Of a DNA stretch of 64,000 nt, positions 33,940-42,782 are shown piece by piece. Source of the stretch: JADHLJ01 sp038146985 (lineage in GTDB: Bacteria > Pseudomonadota > Alphaproteobacteria > Thalassobaculales > Thalassobaculaceae); contig JAYQSQ010000001.1 of assembly GCA_038146985.1 (NCBI GenBank), positions 124,001 to 188,000 of the forward strand. Direction: 5' to 3'. The notes beneath the pieces are model-generated. The model was not told where the DNA came from. It did not search any database and saw only the letters and a program-made list of their open reading frames with translations. Within the stretch, counting starts at the first letter, position 1. Each line of letters starts with the position of its first letter. Position numbers and translations under genes: made by a program.

Positions 33940-35916
33940 GTGTCCGCGCAATTCCCGCATCTGTTCTCGCCGTTCCGGATCAGGTCGCTGGAGATCCGCA
34001 ACCGAATCTTCTCGACCGGCCATGACACGGATCTCGCGCGGGGCGGCCTGCCGTCGCCGGAGTTGATCGCCTACCACCGGGCCCGGGCGCGTGGCGGCGC
34101 CGGGCTGATCATCGTCCAGGTCGTCGCCGTGCATGAGTCGGCCCGTTATACGGCGGAGGTGCTGAGCGCCGGTTCCGATGACTGCATCTCGGCCTTTGCC
34201 GAACTGTTCGACGCGATTCACGCCGAGGGCGCCGCCGCCTTCGTGCAGTTGTTTCATCCGGGCCGGGAACTGGCTTCGCGCCGCGACGGCGTGGTGAAAG
34301 CCGCCTGGGGCGTCGCGCAGACCCCGTCCGAGCGGTTCCGCGTCGTGCCCAAGGTGATGTCCGAGGCGGAGATCGCCGACATCGTCGTTGGCTACGGCGC
34401 GGCGGCCCGCCGCCTTGCCGAGGCCGGGGCGGACGGGGTCGAGATCGTCGGCAGTCACGGGTATCTGCCGGCTCAGTTCCTCTCGCCCGAGGTCAACACG
34501 CGCGGCGACCGTTACGGCGGCACGCCCGAAAACCGGCGGCGCTTCGTGGATGAGGTGATCGCCTCGGTCCGTGCCGCCGTGCCGCCCGAGACGATCCTGG
34601 GCGCCCGCTTTTCCGGCGACGAGTTCGATGTGGCGGGCCAGGACGAGGACGCGATGTTCGCGATCTGCCGGGATCTGGCGCCGTCGCTCGACTATCTGAA
34701 CGTGATCGCCGGCACCTCGGCCTCATCAGGCGGGGCGGTGCATATCGTGCCGCCGATGACCATCGCTAACGGCTACATGGCGCCGTTTGCCGCCAAGCTG
34801 AAGCAGGCCTGCGGTGGTACCGCGATCCTGGTCGCGGGCCGGATCAACCAGCCCCAGGACGCCGAGCGCATCATCGCCGGCTCGGCGGCGGATATGTGCG
34901 GCATGACCCGGGCGATGATCTGCGATCCCGAGATGCCGGCCAAGGCCCGGGCCGGACAGAGCGACGATATCCGCGCCTGCATCGCCTGCAACCAGGCCTG
35001 CATCGGCCATGCCCAGCTCGGCCTGCCGATCTCCTGCATCCAGTATCCGGAATCCGGGCGCGAGCTGCGCTTCGGCACGCCGCCGAGGGCTGCGGTTCCC
35101 CGTCATATCCTGGTCGCCGGCGGCGGCCCGGCGGGGCTGAAGGCGGCGAGCGTCGCCGCGGCGGCGGGGCACCGGGTCACGCTTTTTGAGCGCGGGCCCC
35201 GGCTCGGTGGTCAGGCGCAACTGGCCCAGCAGTTGCCGCACCGCGAGGAGTTTGGCGGCATCATCGGCAATCTGACCCGAGAGGCCGAGTGGGCGGGCGC
35301 CGATATTGTCCTCGAGCAAAGCCTTGAGGAAGCCGCTTGCCGGCGCCTTGCGCCCGACGCGGTGATCCTGGCGACCGGAAGCCGGCGCTGGATGCCGCCG
35401 ATCGAGGGAGGCACGGGCATCCGCATCCTGCATCACGAGGAGGTGCTTGCTGGCGCCGAAACCGGCGCACGGGTGGTGGTGCACGACTGGCGCGCCGATT
35501 GGATCGGCATCGGAATCGCGGAGAAACTGGCTGCCGCCGGCGCCCATGTGCGCCTCGCGGTCAACGGGGTTTGCGCCGGGTTCGCGATCCAGAACTATGT
35601 CCGTGACGCGGCGATCGCCCGCCTGCACCGCCTCGGGGTTGAGGTTCTGCCCTTCCTGCGGCTCTATGGCGCGGAAGAGGGGACGGTCTACATGCTGCAC
35701 ACCGCCGCCCAGGAGCCGGTGCTGCTAGAGGACGCCGACACCCTCGTGGTGGTGCCGCCGAACGCGCCGAACGCCGAGGCCGCCGGTTGGCTGGAGGCCG
35801 GCGGGATGCCTTATCGGGTGATCGGCGACGCGCTCGCCCCCCGCACCGCCGAGGAGGCGGTCTACGAGGGTCTGGCCGTAACCCGGGAGCTTTTGGAGGC
35901 GTTGGAGAACCGATGA
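33940..35916 (+). CDS. NADH:flavin oxidoreductase/2,4-dienoyl-CoA reductase-type enzyme
   Basis: A 658-residue Fe-S flavoprotein of the trimethylamine dehydrogenase/2,4-dienoyl-CoA reductase family. An N-terminal FMN-binding TIM barrel runs from LFSPFRIRSLEIRNRIF to ~340. The 4Fe-4S cluster cysteines are Cys347, Cys350, Cys354 and Cys366 (C-x2-C-x3-C-x11-C). The FAD/NAD(P) part begins at HILVAGGGPAGLKAASVAAA (~390). Such enzymes reduce dienoyl-CoA or demethylate amines and betaines. The GTG at 33940 is the only suitable start after an in-frame stop. Its stop overlaps the GNAT gene (ATGA). Confidence 0.92.
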   Translation: MSAQFPHLFSPFRIRSLEIRNRIFSTGHDTDLARGGLPSPELIAYHRARARGGAGLIIVQVVAVHESARYTAEVLSAGSDDCISAFAELFDAIHAEGAAAFVQLFHPGRELASRRDGVVKAAWGVAQTPSERFRVVPKVMSEAEIADIVVGYGAAARRLAEAGADGVEIVGSHGYLPAQFLSPEVNTRGDRYGGTPENRRRFVDEVIASVRAAVPPETILGARFSGDEFDVAGQDEDAMFAICRDLAPSLDYLNVIAGTSASSGGAVHIVPPMTIANGYMAPFAAKLKQACGGTAILVAGRINQPQDAERIIAGSAADMCGMTRAMICDPEMPAKARAGQSDDIRACIACNQACIGHAQLGLPISCIQYPESGRELRFGTPPRAAVPRHILVAGGGPAGLKAASVAAAAGHRVTLFERGPRLGGQAQLAQQLPHREEFGGIIGNLTREAEWAGADIVLEQSLEEAACRRLAPDAVILATGSRRWMPPIEGGTGIRILHHEEVLAGAETGARVVVHDWRADWIGIGIAEKLAAAGAHVRLAVNGVCAGFAIQNYVRDAAIARLHRLGVEVLPFLRLYGAEEGTVYMLHTAAQEPVLLEDADTLVVVPPNAPNAEAAGWLEAGGMPYRVIGDALAPRTAEEAVYEGLAVTRELLEALENR

Positions 35917-36470
35917 AGCCGACCGTTACGATCGCCCCCGCTGATCCACGCTCACCCGGCGTGCTGGCGTTGATCGCCGAACTGGATGCGCTGATGCACG
36001 CGCTCTATCCGATCGAAAGCGCGCATCTGACCGACCCGGCGACCCTCGCGGACCCTGCCAACCGTTTCTTCGGGGCCTTCGCCGACGGAGAGCTGCTTGG
36101 CTGCGGCGGTTTTCTTGTGACCGGCGAGGGTTATGGCGAGATCAAGCGCATCTTCGTCAGTCCCCGCGCCCGCGGCCTCGGACTTGCCCGCGCGCTCATG
36201 ACCCATCTGGAACGCGAAGCCCGGTTGCTGGGCCTGGCGAGCCTGAAGCTCGAGACCGGCATCCACCAGCCCGAGGCCCTCGCGCTGTTCGAACGTTGCG
36301 GCTTCTCGTTGTGCGGACGCTTCGGCGACTATCCAGAAGGTGATCCGAACAGCGTTTTTTATGAGAAGAGGCTGGAGAACGGGAGCCTGGAAACACTCGC
36401 GGCTAATTCACGTATTGCCACATGCCGAGCTTTTCCCGCCGCGCCGCGCTCTCGGCGTCCTGGTAGATGA
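35913..36470 (+). CDS. GNAT-family N-acetyltransferase
   Basis: A 185-residue acetyl-CoA-dependent acyltransferase. The CoA-binding motif is IKRIFVSPRARGLGLARALM (~72-91), with the R-G-x-G-x-A core, and LETGIHQPEALALFERCGF (~109-127) follows. Only the first ~150 residues belong to the GNAT fold; the remaining ~30 run over the end of the convergent nuclease-like gene and are Arg/Ala-rich, so the tail may be a read-through of a lost stop. The ATG overlaps the stop of the reductase gene by four bases. Substrate unknown. Confidence 0.88.
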   Translation: MKPTVTIAPADPRSPGVLALIAELDALMHALYPIESAHLTDPATLADPANRFFGAFADGELLGCGGFLVTGEGYGEIKRIFVSPRARGLGLARALMTHLEREARLLGLASLKLETGIHQPEALALFERCGFSLCGRFGDYPEGDPNSVFYEKRLENGSLETLAANSRIATCRAFPAAPRSRRPGR

Positions 36471-36858
36471 TGCCGGATTTCGACGGCACCGCCCAGCCGT
36501 TGCGGACCAGATTCTGAGCCAGATCGAATCCGCCGGCGAAACAGCGGGCGTGGTAGGAGTTCGACTTCAAGCACTGCACGACGCGGTCCTGAACCAGATT
36601 GACCAGGTGGCTGCGCGCCGCCGCGCCGCAAAGCCAGGGCAGCGAGCCTTTCAGGCATTTCTGCCGGGCGCCGGGGGTGATCACACCGTCCAGCTTCACC
36701 ACCTTGTCGCCGATCTGTAGCGTTCCGGCGTCGATCACCGTGGCCTCGCCCTTGATGATGTCGTCATCCTTGGTCTGGGCATGCGACACCGGCGCGGGCC
36801 CGGCAAGACACAGCAGGAACGCGGCACTCAGCAGGATGAGGAGCCGATCGCGGAACAT
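36403..36858 (-). CDS. Secreted thermonuclease-like protein, probably inactive
   Basis: A 151-residue exported protein: the first ~27 residues (RLLILLSAAFLLCLAGPAPV then SHAQ) form a Sec signal peptide. The rest resembles the staphylococcal-nuclease fold: VIDAGTLQIGDKVVKLDGV (~42-60) and FDLAQNLVRNGWAV (~111-124). However, the D-G-D-T and G-I-D-x-P-E catalytic motifs are degenerate (DAGT and GVITPG), so phosphodiesterase activity is unlikely. Four Cys residues could form disulfides in the periplasm. It lies downstream of the cNMP-binding gene, probably in the same transcription unit, and its 3' end overlaps the convergent GNAT gene. Confidence 0.75.
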   Translation of the reverse strand: MFRDRLLILLSAAFLLCLAGPAPVSHAQTKDDDIIKGEATVIDAGTLQIGDKVVKLDGVITPGARQKCLKGSLPWLCGAAARSHLVNLVQDRVVQCLKSNSYHARCFAGGFDLAQNLVRNGWAVPSKSGIIYQDAESAARREKLGMWQYVN

Positions 36859-36892
36859 GCGGATATTATAGCAAAATTTTCCGGAACCGGCC

Positions 36893-37351
36893 TCAGGTTT
36901 CCTTGCGGATCTCGACCTCGGGGTTCTTGGCGTTATCCAGTTCCAGTTTCTCGCGCCGCTTGAACTCCTCCCAGGTCGGCATGTAGTCGATCTGGCTGAG
37001 GTTGCGGGCCAGCACCCGTAGCATCGCCTTGACCAGCGGATCGGTGTTCTCGAGCTTGGCGCGGAACTCCTGGCGCATGATGATGATGCAGGTGGTGTCG
37101 ACGATGGCGGTCGCGGTGAAGGCCCGCCGTTTCTCCTCAAGCAGGGCCATCTCGCCGAACACCTGCTTCTCGCGGACCGTGCTGTGCGGAATGATGCCGT
37201 TCGGCGTGCGGGCGCTCAGCAGGACCGCGCCGATCTGGACGAAGAATGCGTGATCGCTCGGATCGCCCTCGACGAATACCTGCTGGCCCGCGGGAAAGAA
37301 CTGGCGGTTGACGACCTTGACCGATGCCTTGCTCACGCCGTGAGACGCCAC
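36893..37351 (-). CDS. Cyclic-nucleotide-binding domain protein
   Basis: A ~152-residue protein consisting of a single CAP/cNMP-binding beta-roll (FFPAGQQVFVEGDPSDHAFF, then GEMALLEEKRRAFTATA as the phosphate-binding cassette) and a helical tail with no DNA-binding domain. It therefore acts as a sensor or adaptor rather than a transcription factor. I favour the GTG at 37351 because GGAGCGG lies six bases upstream; a GTG at 37336 would overlap the upstream stop by four bases. It overlaps the end of the cyclase-like gene, so the two are translated together. Confidence 0.85.
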   Translation of the reverse strand: MASHGVSKASVKVVNRQFFPAGQQVFVEGDPSDHAFFVQIGAVLLSARTPNGIIPHSTVREKQVFGEMALLEEKRRAFTATAIVDTTCIIIMRQEFRAKLENTDPLVKAMLRVLARNLSQIDYMPTWEEFKRREKLELDNAKNPEVEIRKET

Positions 37352-39003
37352 GCGCCGCTCCAATCGTCTTCGGGTGGGTCCATCTCGATCATATCGAGGC
37401 GCTGCAACAGGATCGCGGTGGCGGCGTCCTCGGGCCGCTCCTCGGCGCAGATTTCGAAGATGGCGCGGGCACGATCGAAATCACGCGCCAGATAGGCGCT
37501 CAAGGCCTGGTTGTAAGTATCCGCGAAGGCGATGTCGGCCTCGGGCACCTCGCCGGCCCGGCCCAGCACCTCGTACAGGACGACCGGATCGTCGCGTCCC
37601 GGCAGCAGCACGTTGTCCAGATGCCGGGTGACGATGCTCTCGGCGAGCCTGGTCCGGGTCGCGCCGGTGATGAGAATCGCGGCGTCGTAATCACCGGACA
37701 CCGACAGCATCGCCTCGGCGAGCGCCACATTGTCGCCCATGATGGTGAAAGACCGGATCTGCTCGGACCCCATATTGCCGACGATACTGGCCTCGCTGGC
37801 GATCGCGATCCGGGGGCGGTGGGTCCCGGACGCAGCCTCGGGCCGCCAGAGGGCCTGGTCCAGCGCGGCGAGGCATGCCAGTTCCGCCTGGCCCTCCTCG
37901 GCCGTGAAAGGCGAGCCGAAGAACGCCAGCACCCGGTCGCCGGCCATCTTGTCGACCACCCCGTTGCGGTCGGCGATCTGCTGCGCCATGGCGGTGTAGA
38001 ACTGGTTGATCCGCTCGACGATCTCTTCCGGCGGCCGGTTCTCGGCAAACTCGGCGAACCCGTCATAGCGGGCCAGCGAGACGGTCATCGTCCGCCGGCT
38101 GGAATCGAGCAGGCTGGTCTCGCCGATCAGATCCTGGACGATCCGGGGGTCGATATACTTGCCGAAGGTCTCCTTGATCCGCTCCTTCGTGCGCAGGCCC
38201 TCGACCATGGTGTTGAAGGTGCGTCCGAGCCCCGCCATCTCGTCCGAGCCGTGCGGTTCGACGGCCACATCCAGCGCGCCGGTTTCGATGCGCCGCGCGG
38301 CCGCGACCAGGTCGCGGATCGGCCGCGTGATGAGCCCGCTGATGACCACCGTGCCGACGATCCCGGCCCCCAGCGCCAGCAGAGCCGCGATGAGCACCAT
38401 TTGTTGGATCCGGGCCTCGTGTTCCTCGGCGCGGGCGGCGGCGTCGTTGACGCTCTGGCGCATCGTGTCGCTGAGGGCATCCAGGGCGTCGCGGAACCCG
38501 CCGACCTCCTGGGTGAAGTCATCGAACGCCCGGTCGGCCTCTTTGCTCTCGCTGGCGCCCAGGGCATTGGCCAGGGCCCGCGCGCTGGCGGTAAACGCGC
38601 CCGCCTGCTTGACCAGGGCGGCCGAGGGCGCGGCCAGGAGCGAGGCGATTTCCGGGTGTTCGACACCGGGGCCGTGATCGGAGACATTGCCGATCAGCCC
38701 GTCGACCGCCTCGGCTTCCGCGTTCAGCAGCGCGATGAGCTGGTTGGTCTCTCCCTGCACCGTGCCTGTGTCGCGCGGTCCGGCCCGCAAACTGGCGCGA
38801 AGCGCGGCATAGAGCGCCGCCTCGCGCTCTATCTCCTGGCGCACCAGTTGTTCGATCATGGTGTCCAGCGGAAGAACGTCGCGGTGCAGGCTTTTCAGTT
38901 CGCCGTGAATGCGCGAGAGGCCGTCCAGCGCGATGCCGCCGACCACCGCCAGCAGCGCCAGCAGGGCGAAGGCCAGGACCGATATCTTTGCGCGTATGGT
39001 CAT
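37333..39003 (-). CDS. Membrane HAMP-class III adenylate cyclase-like protein, degenerate active site
   Basis: A 556-residue protein: TM helix at ~8-28, periplasmic helical sensor at ~29-200, TM helix at ~202-224, HAMP at ~222-275, cyclase homology domain at ~300-480 and a TPR-like tail (~495-540). In the cyclase domain Lys352 and the second metal Asp356 (DKMAGD) remain. The first metal Asp is replaced by Arg312 (SLARYDGF), and the transition-state Asn and Arg of the GDxVNxAxR motif are Ala427 and Ala431. It probably does not make cAMP as a homodimer. The ATG at 39003 places the first helix correctly. The cNMP-binding gene follows with overlap. Confidence 0.85.
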   Translation of the reverse strand: MTIRAKISVLAFALLALLAVVGGIALDGLSRIHGELKSLHRDVLPLDTMIEQLVRQEIEREAALYAALRASLRAGPRDTGTVQGETNQLIALLNAEAEAVDGLIGNVSDHGPGVEHPEIASLLAAPSAALVKQAGAFTASARALANALGASESKEADRAFDDFTQEVGGFRDALDALSDTMRQSVNDAAARAEEHEARIQQMVLIAALLALGAGIVGTVVISGLITRPIRDLVAAARRIETGALDVAVEPHGSDEMAGLGRTFNTMVEGLRTKERIKETFGKYIDPRIVQDLIGETSLLDSSRRTMTVSLARYDGFAEFAENRPPEEIVERINQFYTAMAQQIADRNGVVDKMAGDRVLAFFGSPFTAEEGQAELACLAALDQALWRPEAASGTHRPRIAIASEASIVGNMGSEQIRSFTIMGDNVALAEAMLSVSGDYDAAILITGATRTRLAESIVTRHLDNVLLPGRDDPVVLYEVLGRAGEVPEADIAFADTYNQALSAYLARDFDRARAIFEICAEERPEDAATAILLQRLDMIEMDPPEDDWSGAWRLTA

Positions 39004-39087
39004 GCGGATGCTCGTTTCCCGTGGCGTCGCGATGACAATCTGTCGAGAGTAGCGTGGATGGCGTCTCGGCGTCACCCTTTGCGCAGG

Positions 39088-39933
39088 CTAGACCGACGCG
39101 GCGATGAAATCCGCCGTGATTCCCGCCTCGCGCATCAGCGCCGCCGCGTCATGGCCGCGGGTGAAGCCGGTTTCCACCAGCAGCGACTTGATGCCGGCCG
39201 CGTGGGCGCCGAGGATATCGGTGTGCGGGGTGTCGCCGACCGCGAGGACCCGTTCCCGCGGCACGTGTTCGAGCCCGCTGAGCGCAAGATCGTAAATGTC
39301 CGGGAACGGCTTGCCGAGAAACACCGGCTCGATCCCGGTCGCGTCGGCCAGCCGGTGGGCCGACCAGCCCGGCTCGACCGACAGGGCATCGGGATAGGGC
39401 GCGGTGAGGTCGGGGTTGCAGACGATCACTGGCCGGGGCTCGCGGCGCAACGCCTCGGTAAGCCGGGCCTGGTCCTGCTCATCCCAGTGTCCGGCGTCGA
39501 GCAGGACCGCGCCGCCGACCGCGTCGATCCGGTCGATCCCACCTTTGGTCAGCGGAATCATCGGCGCGGTCAGCGCCGGTTCGGGCAGGGGGTCCAGGCC
39601 GATGACGCCCCAGGGGCGTCGCACCGCGTGGGCGCCGAGCACGGTGCCGAGCAGCCGGTATCCCGGCACGATCTCCTCGGCGTCGAACGCGTACCCTCTG
39701 CCGCGATGGCCCGCGCGCATGGATTCGATGCTCTTGGCGCCGTCATTGGTCAGGATCCGCACCGGCTTGCCCGCCGACCGAATCCGCGAAAGCGCCGGGG
39801 CGCCTTGCGGGATCGCCGGGCCGCCGAGGCTCAAGACCCCGAAATTATCCAGGATCACGGCATCGAAATCGTCCAGGATTTCCGCGAGGCCGGAAACCCG
39901 GACCGCCTCGCGCGGCGGCGGCTTGGCGGGCAT
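39088..39933 (-). CDS. HAD-superfamily class IIA hydrolase (TIGR01459-like)
   Basis: A ~281-residue cytosolic HAD phosphatase-like protein. The nucleophile motif reads VILDNFGVL, where the second Asp of the usual D-x-D is Phe; relatives of the TIGR01459 group carry Trp there, so this is a family trait. Motif II is LTNDGAKS and motif IV is VGDTPHTDILGA. GKPFPDIYDLALSGL supplies the substrate Lys. I chose the ATG at 39933, preceded by GGGAG; an ATG 60 bases upstream has no such site. It lies 85 bases upstream of the cyclase-like gene, perhaps in the same unit. Substrate unknown. Confidence 0.85.
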   Translation of the reverse strand: MPAKPPPREAVRVSGLAEILDDFDAVILDNFGVLSLGGPAIPQGAPALSRIRSAGKPVRILTNDGAKSIESMRAGHRGRGYAFDAEEIVPGYRLLGTVLGAHAVRRPWGVIGLDPLPEPALTAPMIPLTKGGIDRIDAVGGAVLLDAGHWDEQDQARLTEALRREPRPVIVCNPDLTAPYPDALSVEPGWSAHRLADATGIEPVFLGKPFPDIYDLALSGLEHVPRERVLAVGDTPHTDILGAHAAGIKSLLVETGFTRGHDAAALMREAGITADFIAASV

Positions 39934-40124
39934 GCGGTGCTCCCAGCGCCGGTATCCGGCCCAGGCGTCGCTGAAGGACAGGGTTGCGATCATGATTCGT
40001 CCGAAATTCGGCCAAGGCCCGGGTCTACCGCCGGCGCGCCGCCGCGTCCATTGCCAATCCCGGAATCGCATGGCAAAACTTTCGCTGAACCGAAGCCCAT
40101 CAAGGCGCATACCGAGAGCACGCC

Positions 40125-40301
40125 ATGTTCGCCAAACGACCGCGCGAAGTGTCGAGACCGTCGGGTTTGAGCCGGGCGGAATGGATCGGCCTGGCGTTTT
40201 TCATCGCCGCGGGGCTGATCGCCCTGCCGTTCGTGCATGACGCGGTTCTCATCCAGCGAATCTGGTTGACCATCTGTTCGGCGGTTGGGATATCCGGTTA
40301 G
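40125..40301 (+). CDS. Small membrane protein of unknown function
   Basis: A 58-codon frame beginning MFAKRPREVSRP and containing a single hydrophobic helix (WIGLAFFIAAGLIALPFV, ~20-37). The basic N-terminus suggests an N-in orientation. It begins in the divergent gap between the HAD gene and the 2OG-oxygenase gene. The ribosome site is weak (GAGAG), and the call rests on composition and the clean helix. I do not recognise a family. Confidence 0.45.
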   Translation: MFAKRPREVSRPSGLSRAEWIGLAFFIAAGLIALPFVHDAVLIQRIWLTICSAVGISG

Positions 40302-40414
40302 CCTTGATCACCTTGATCTGGATCATGTACCGGTCCGGACGGCGATGATCTTTATCGTGCATCGAGGTCGAGTAACAGGAACGCCGGCATGCCACGCCGG
40401 CCGGGAGAACCGGT

Positions 40415-41251
40415 ATGCCTTTTGATGAAGCGGCCGCCGCCGCGCATGCCCGTGACGCGGTGCTTGCGACGCCCTTGGCGACCGAGCCCTTCGCCCATCT
40501 TCAGATCGCCAACCTGTATCCTGACGACGTCTACGACCAGATCATGGACATGTGGCCGAGCCTCGAGCTGTTCCGCAAATCCAATTCCCAAACCCGGTAC
40601 GAGTTCAATTTTCACACCGGACACAAGGATCTGCCCCTCGAGGATCGCGAGTTCTGGCGCAAGGTCACGCGGGTGACCAATATCGCCAATCTGACGATCC
40701 AGCAGCGGCTGTCGACGCGGTTTGGCGAGAAGTTTGCGCCCTATATCGGTCGGGATTGGGCGAAGATCGTCGGCGGCAATGTCGATTGCCTGCCCACCCA
40801 GCTGCAACTGGCGACCTATACCGGGGAGTTCGGGTTGGCGCCGCATGTGGATGCGTTGCGGCTTCTGACCAATGCCTTCGTGTACTTTTCCGACCGGGAC
40901 GCCGATGTCGTCGAGCCGGAGCTCGGGACCGTGCTGTACAAGTCACGGGGACTCGCGATCCCGACGAACTGGCCGCTTGAGCGCGAGGCGACGGCGCCGT
41001 TCCTCGACCGGGCCGTGGTTTCGGCATACCGGCGGAACCATTGCCTGGCCTATGTGAACTCGCCGATCTCGTTTCACGGGGTCGACATTCGCGATATCGG
41101 CCCCAGGCACCGCCGGCTGCTGATGTTCGGATCGGTCATCTATGTGCGGGAGTTCGAGCGCATGATGGGCGCGGAAATGGCGGAAATGGTTCTGAACGCG
41201 ACAAGACCGGTCCCGGTCAACGGGGTGACCAGGCCGGTCGAGCCCGCCTGA
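40415..41251 (+). CDS. 2-oxoglutarate/Fe(II)-dependent oxygenase-like protein
   Basis: A 278-residue protein with a likely double-stranded beta-helix iron site: the H-x-D pair in LAPHVDALRLL (His ~143, Asp ~145), the distal His in ISFHGVDI (~221) and an Arg in RHRRLLMFGSV that could bind 2-oxoglutarate. The layout resembles prolyl-4-hydroxylase-type oxygenases. The ATG at 40415 follows GGGAGA. No pathway neighbours are evident. It might modify proteins or small metabolites, and the fold assignment is by motif only. Confidence 0.65.
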   Translation: MPFDEAAAAAHARDAVLATPLATEPFAHLQIANLYPDDVYDQIMDMWPSLELFRKSNSQTRYEFNFHTGHKDLPLEDREFWRKVTRVTNIANLTIQQRLSTRFGEKFAPYIGRDWAKIVGGNVDCLPTQLQLATYTGEFGLAPHVDALRLLTNAFVYFSDRDADVVEPELGTVLYKSRGLAIPTNWPLEREATAPFLDRAVVSAYRRNHCLAYVNSPISFHGVDIRDIGPRHRRLLMFGSVIYVREFERMMGAEMAEMVLNATRPVPVNGVTRPVEPA

Positions 41252-41262
41252 CGGGCCAAGCG

Positions 41263-42033
41263 TCAATCCCGCAATTCGATCCAGACCGGCGTGTGATCCG
41301 AGGCCTTCGCCTTGCCGCGCGGGCCGGTGTCGATACCCGAGGCCACCAGCCGGTCCGCCGCTTGCGGCGAGAGCAGCAGATGGTCGATCCGTACCCCGTG
41401 ATCCTTGTGCCAGGCGCCGCCCTGGTAATCCCAGAAACTGTACTTGTGCGGCGCCGAGTTGTAGATGCGATAGGCATCGGCATAGCCGAGGTTGAGGATC
41501 TCGCGAAACCTGCGGCGTGATTCGGGCTGGCAGAGCGCGTCCTCGGCCCAGGCGCCGGGATCGTGCACGTCCTCGTCCTGGGGCACGACATTGTAGTCGC
41601 CGGCCAGCACGACCGGCTGTTCCAGGGCCAGGAGGTCCTGGGCGCGGGCCTTCAGGCGTTCCATCCAGGCGAGCTTGTACTCGAACTTCTCGGTGCCGAT
41701 CGGGTTTCCGTTGGGAAGATAGATCGACGCGAAACGGGTCGTGCCGATGGTGGCCTCGATATAGCGGGCCTGCTCGTCTCCCTCATCGCCGGGCAGGCGC
41801 GAGGCAATGTCCGTCATCGGCCGCTTCGAGAGGATCGCCACGCCGTTATAGGATTTCTGCCCGTGGACAGCGATGTTGTAGCCGAGATCCTCTATCTCCA
41901 TGGCCGGAAAGCTCTCGTCCTGGCTCTTGGTCTCCTGCAGCATCACCACGTCCGGCTGAAACGCCGTGAGCCATTCCAGAACATTCGGCAGACGGGCCTT
42001 GATCGAATTGACGTTCCAGGTCGCGGCTTTCAT
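41263..42033 (-). CDS. xthA: Exodeoxyribonuclease III (AP endonuclease)
   Basis: Mg2+-dependent DNA-repair enzyme cutting at abasic sites and degrading 3' ends. The 256-residue product shows the complete ExoIII signature: ATWNVNSIKARLPNVLEWL (~4-22), MLQETKSQD (~31-39) with the metal Glu, YLPNGNPIGTEKFEYKL (~106-122), GDYNVVPQDEDVHDPG (~150-165), RIDHLLLS and the terminal SDHTPVWIEL with the catalytic Asp-His. It lies beside erpA and dgt, a linkage commonly seen in Alphaproteobacteria. Confidence 0.97.
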   Translation of the reverse strand: MKAATWNVNSIKARLPNVLEWLTAFQPDVVMLQETKSQDESFPAMEIEDLGYNIAVHGQKSYNGVAILSKRPMTDIASRLPGDEGDEQARYIEATIGTTRFASIYLPNGNPIGTEKFEYKLAWMERLKARAQDLLALEQPVVLAGDYNVVPQDEDVHDPGAWAEDALCQPESRRRFREILNLGYADAYRIYNSAPHKYSFWDYQGGAWHKDHGVRIDHLLLSPQAADRLVASGIDTGPRGKAKASDHTPVWIELRD

Positions 42034-42422
42034 TCGGGCCTCGTCTTCCGTGAGGGTCTATGTGCACTGCGGTCCGAATACCACGAATCGCATCCCCGAC
42101 GAAGGTCGGGGCCGACGCCTGAAGCGGTGGCTGCGTCGCAATAGTGGATCAATTCGACGGATCTTGTATCACGGTGCAAGCGAAATCACTTGCGCTGGTG
42201 TTTTGTTTTGGCGCCACCCTGACGAAGATTGGCCGTCGCCGCCTTTATCCAACGCCAAAACCCACCGTCATGTGGTGTAGCGTTCATGATTCTGGACCGG
42301 TCACGCTGAACCGCTTCAGGCGTCGGCCCCGGCCTGCGCCGGGGATACGGAGAGGGGGGAAGTAGCTTTTTCGGTTCTCTAAACGCTCTCACCCACCGCA
42401 ACGGACCGAATCCAGCCCTCGC
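42034..42422. other. Intergenic region with repeat family B
   Basis: About 390 bases between erpA and xthA, both on the minus strand. The two family B repeat arms (42092-42126 and 42312-42346) take up the centre. No gene with chromosome-like codon use is visible. It should hold the xthA promoter and the end of the erpA transcript. Confidence 0.6.
42092..42346. repeat. Dispersed inverted repeat, family B copy 2
   Basis: 35-base arms at 42092-42126 and 42312-42346 match those at 10421-10455 and 10526-10560. The right arm (CGCTTCAGGCGTCGGCCCC at its start) is the GGCCTGCGCC variant, the left arm the GACGAAGGTC variant, so the same two arm types occur in both copies but in swapped order. The spacer is 185 bases here and 70 in the other copy. 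Confidence 0.9.
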
Positions 42423-42782
42423 CTAAAGCGAGAAGGACGTGCCGCAGCCGCAGGAGGAGGAGGCGTTGGGATTCTCGACCTGGAAATACGAGCCGATAAG
42501 CTCCTCGACATAGTCGAGCCTGCCGCCGTTCACCAGTTCGAGCGAGACTTCGTCGACCACCACCTCGACGCCGTTCCGCGCGAACACCAGGTCGTCGTCG
42601 TTCTTGGTGGCATCGAAGCTGAACTTGTACTGGAAGCCGGAACAGCCGCCGCCCTCGACCGCGACGCGCATGAACTTGGCCTCGGCCATCTCCTCGTCCT
42701 TGAGCAGGACGGCGATCCGGCGGGCGGCGCTTTCGGTCAGGTCAAAGGCCTGGGTATCGGTCGTCGCAACGCCGTCGGGCAT
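42423..42782 (-). CDS. erpA: Iron-sulfur cluster insertion protein ErpA
   Basis: A-type carrier that delivers Fe-S clusters to apoproteins, including isoprenoid-synthesis enzymes. The 119-residue product has the three conserved cysteines: Cys47 (GGGCSGF) and Cys111/Cys113 (SCGCGTSF). LTESAARRIAVLL and VEVVVDEVSLELVNGGRLDY are typical HesB/IscA segments. It is divergent from dgt, as in many Alphaproteobacteria. Confidence 0.97.
   Translation of the reverse strand: MPDGVATTDTQAFDLTESAARRIAVLLKDEEMAEAKFMRVAVEGGGCSGFQYKFSFDATKNDDDLVFARNGVEVVVDEVSLELVNGGRLDYVEELIGSYFQVENPNASSSCGCGTSFSL

Noticed and set aside
37324..40170. A 948-codon open frame on the plus strand
   Set aside because: It lies antisense to the cyclase-like, cNMP-binding and HAD genes, its product is Arg/Gly/Asp-rich low-complexity sequence, and high GC leaves such frames open.
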